Below are positions 62,828 through 64,000 of a stretch of 64,000 nt of DNA, piece by piece. This DNA is from Oxalobacteraceae sp. CFBP 8761 (GTDB taxonomy: Bacteria; Pseudomonadota; Gammaproteobacteria; Burkholderiales; Burkholderiaceae_D). Numbering within the stretch: the stretch's first letter is position 1; each line of letters opens with the position of its first letter. A program made the translations under genes and the position numbers. The DNA lies in contig JACYUE010000002.1 of NCBI GenBank assembly GCA_014841595.1, positions 186,001-250,000 of the forward strand. The letters are read 5' to 3'. Below the pieces are notes generated by a model. That model was not told where the DNA came from and did no database searches. It worked only from the letters and a program-made list of their open reading frames with translations.

Positions 62828-64000
62828 ATGCACACGCGCCACCGGGCGTGGCGGGCCCTGAGGTCGTCGTCCCTGTCCACCTGCCTGCTGGCCTTGAGCG
62901 TCACCCCCATCGCGGCAGCGGCCGCCATGGTTGCCGCTGCGCCGGCGTCGGCGTCGCTGGCCGCGCTCGAGGCGCAGGCCGGCCTGGTTGCCGCCCAACC
63001 CACCGAACTGTATCTGGACGTCTCGATCGATGGTCAGCCCACGGGTCTGCTCGTCTCCGTGATCCAGCAGGACGCCAGCCTGCGCATGACGGTCGAGAGC
63101 CTGCGCGAACTGGGCCTGGACCCGGCGCGCTTCGGCGTGGCCGACCGCACGGATTTTCTGCTCGACGAGATCGACGGCATGACCTGGCGCTACGACGGCG
63201 CCGCCCAGACGCTGGCGCTGACCCTGTCGGATCGCCTGCGCGTCGCGCGCGTGATCAGCGCGCGCACGGTGCGCGCCAGCGGCGCCGGCCAGGCCAGCCG
63301 CGGCATGCTGCTGAACTACAACGTGTTCGCCCAGAGCAGCGGCGGCTCGGTGGCCAGCAATCTCGACCTGCGTTATTTCGACCCGCACGGCAGCTTGACC
63401 AGCACCGGCGCGGCCATCCTGCGCGGCGAAGAACGCGGCTACACGCGTTACGACACCACCTGGACTTACGCCAACCAGGACCGCTTGACCACCGTGCAAC
63501 TGGGCGACACCGTCACCCCGGCGCTGAGCTGGTCGCGCGCGCTGCGCCTGGGCGGCATCGAGTGGCGCCGCAACTTCGAGCTGCGCCCGGACCTGGTGAC
63601 CTATCCGGTGGCCTCGATTGCCGGTTCGGCAGTCGTCCCCACGAGCGTGGACCTGTTCGTGAACAACGTGCGCCAGTTCAGCACCAGCGTGCCCACCGGC
63701 CCGTTCGTGGTCGACCAGGTGGCGGGCCTGAACGGCGCCGGCCAGGCCACCGTCATCACGCGCGATGCGCTGGGACGCGAAGTGGCCACCACGCTGCCGC
63801 TGTACGTCGACACGCGCCTGCTGGCGCGCGGCCTGACCGATTTTGCCGTCTCCCTTGGCGCGCTGCGGCGCGATTATGGCGTGGCATCGTTCCGTTACGG
63901 CGGTCCGGCGGCGGTGGGTTCGATACGCCATGGCTGGACCGACCGCCTGACGCTGGAAGGACATGCCGAAGCGGGCAGTGGCCAAGTGCTGCTGGGCGGC
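62828..64000 (+). CDS. Outer membrane usher protein, 3' end outside window
   Basis: 391 codons are visible and the frame is open to the last base. Signal peptide region (SVTPIAAAAAMVAAAPASA), then the archaic-type usher N-terminal domain (PTELYLDVSIDGQPTGLLVSVIQQDASLRMTVESLRELGLDP) and the start of the beta barrel (NVFAQSSGGSVASNLDLRYFDPHG, GDTVTPALSWSRALRLGGIEWRRNFELRPDLVTYPV). It exports and assembles the pilin encoded at 61563. The remaining barrel, and any tip adhesin, lie beyond the window. Confidence 0.93.
   Translation, partial: MHTRHRAWRALRSSSLSTCLLALSVTPIAAAAAMVAAAPASASLAALEAQAGLVAAQPTELYLDVSIDGQPTGLLVSVIQQDASLRMTVESLRELGLDPARFGVADRTDFLLDEIDGMTWRYDGAAQTLALTLSDRLRVARVISARTVRASGAGQASRGMLLNYNVFAQSSGGSVASNLDLRYFDPHGSLTSTGAAILRGEERGYTRYDTTWTYANQDRLTTVQLGDTVTPALSWSRALRLGGIEWRRNFELRPDLVTYPVASIAGSAVVPTSVDLFVNNVRQFSTSVPTGPFVVDQVAGLNGAGQATVITRDALGREVATTLPLYVDTRLLARGLTDFAVSLGALRRDYGVASFRYGGPAAVGSIRHGWTDRLTLEGHAEAGSGQVLLGG

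Overview
The window is high-GC, gene-dense chromosome of a betaproteobacterium, most like Massilia or a related member of the Oxalobacteraceae (Burkholderiales). The reasons are the aa3/caa3 oxidase cluster with its betaproteobacterial accessory genes (Cox11/CtaG, a 35-residue small assembly protein, DUF2970, twin-TM DUF2909, SURF1, CtaA, CtaB, SCO), the order ftsX-ftsE-ftsY with rpoH nearby, a class A RNase P RNA, PEP-CTERM proteins, and families of short palindromic interspersed repeats. It looks like ordinary core chromosome with small accessory islands; I see no prophage, integrase, transposase, CRISPR array or tRNA.

Layout. 1-3.0 kb: end of an SGNH hydrolase, an inverted-repeat element, trmL, comF and a BioC-like methyltransferase. 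3.1-12.2 kb: a complete cytochrome c oxidase biogenesis cluster. 12.3-20.8 kb: transporter, SDR, two PEP-CTERM proteins (one a glycerophosphodiesterase), an OYE-type reductase, a glutaredoxin and a divergent NRAMP. 21-27.8 kb: Tat-exported PhoD, an RsbQ-like hydrolase next to a PAS hybrid kinase, a CNNM/CorC protein and NhaR. 27.9-31.1 kb: TerC/TerD/AIM24 stress operon. 31.1-36.4 kb: TonB receptor and a GntR/ABC operon. 36.6-41.1 kb: chemoreceptor and a large PAS hybrid kinase. 41.2-48.3 kb: repeat cluster, gamma-glutamyltransferase, Pho-boxed pstS, a PhoB-like regulator with a degenerate receiver, and a GGDEF/EAL protein. 48.4-50.9 kb: an unrecognised three-gene operon containing an HExxH protein. 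51-58.2 kb: yghU, rpoH with a CIRCE element over its promoter, ftsXEY and a ThDP enzyme. 58.3-64 kb: two lipoproteins, rnpB, glpK and the start of a chaperone-usher operon that runs off the end.

How parts work together. The cox genes form a near-continuous plus-strand run encoding the structural subunits, copper delivery (Cox11, two SCO proteins), heme A synthesis (CtaB then CtaA) and SURF1. Several loci are stress- or nutrient-responsive judging from DNA sites: a Pho box at pstS, a CIRCE operator at rpoH, a -24/-12 promoter at a PEP-CTERM gene and tandem repeats at the gntR start. The best candidates for undescribed biology are the HEFSHAF operon (48404-50936), the RsbQ-like/PAS-kinase pair (23076-25436), the pstS / degenerate-PhoB / c-di-GMP neighbourhood (43719-48292), and the shared element upstream of two PEP-CTERM genes. 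All calls were made by reading the sequence; no database search was run.
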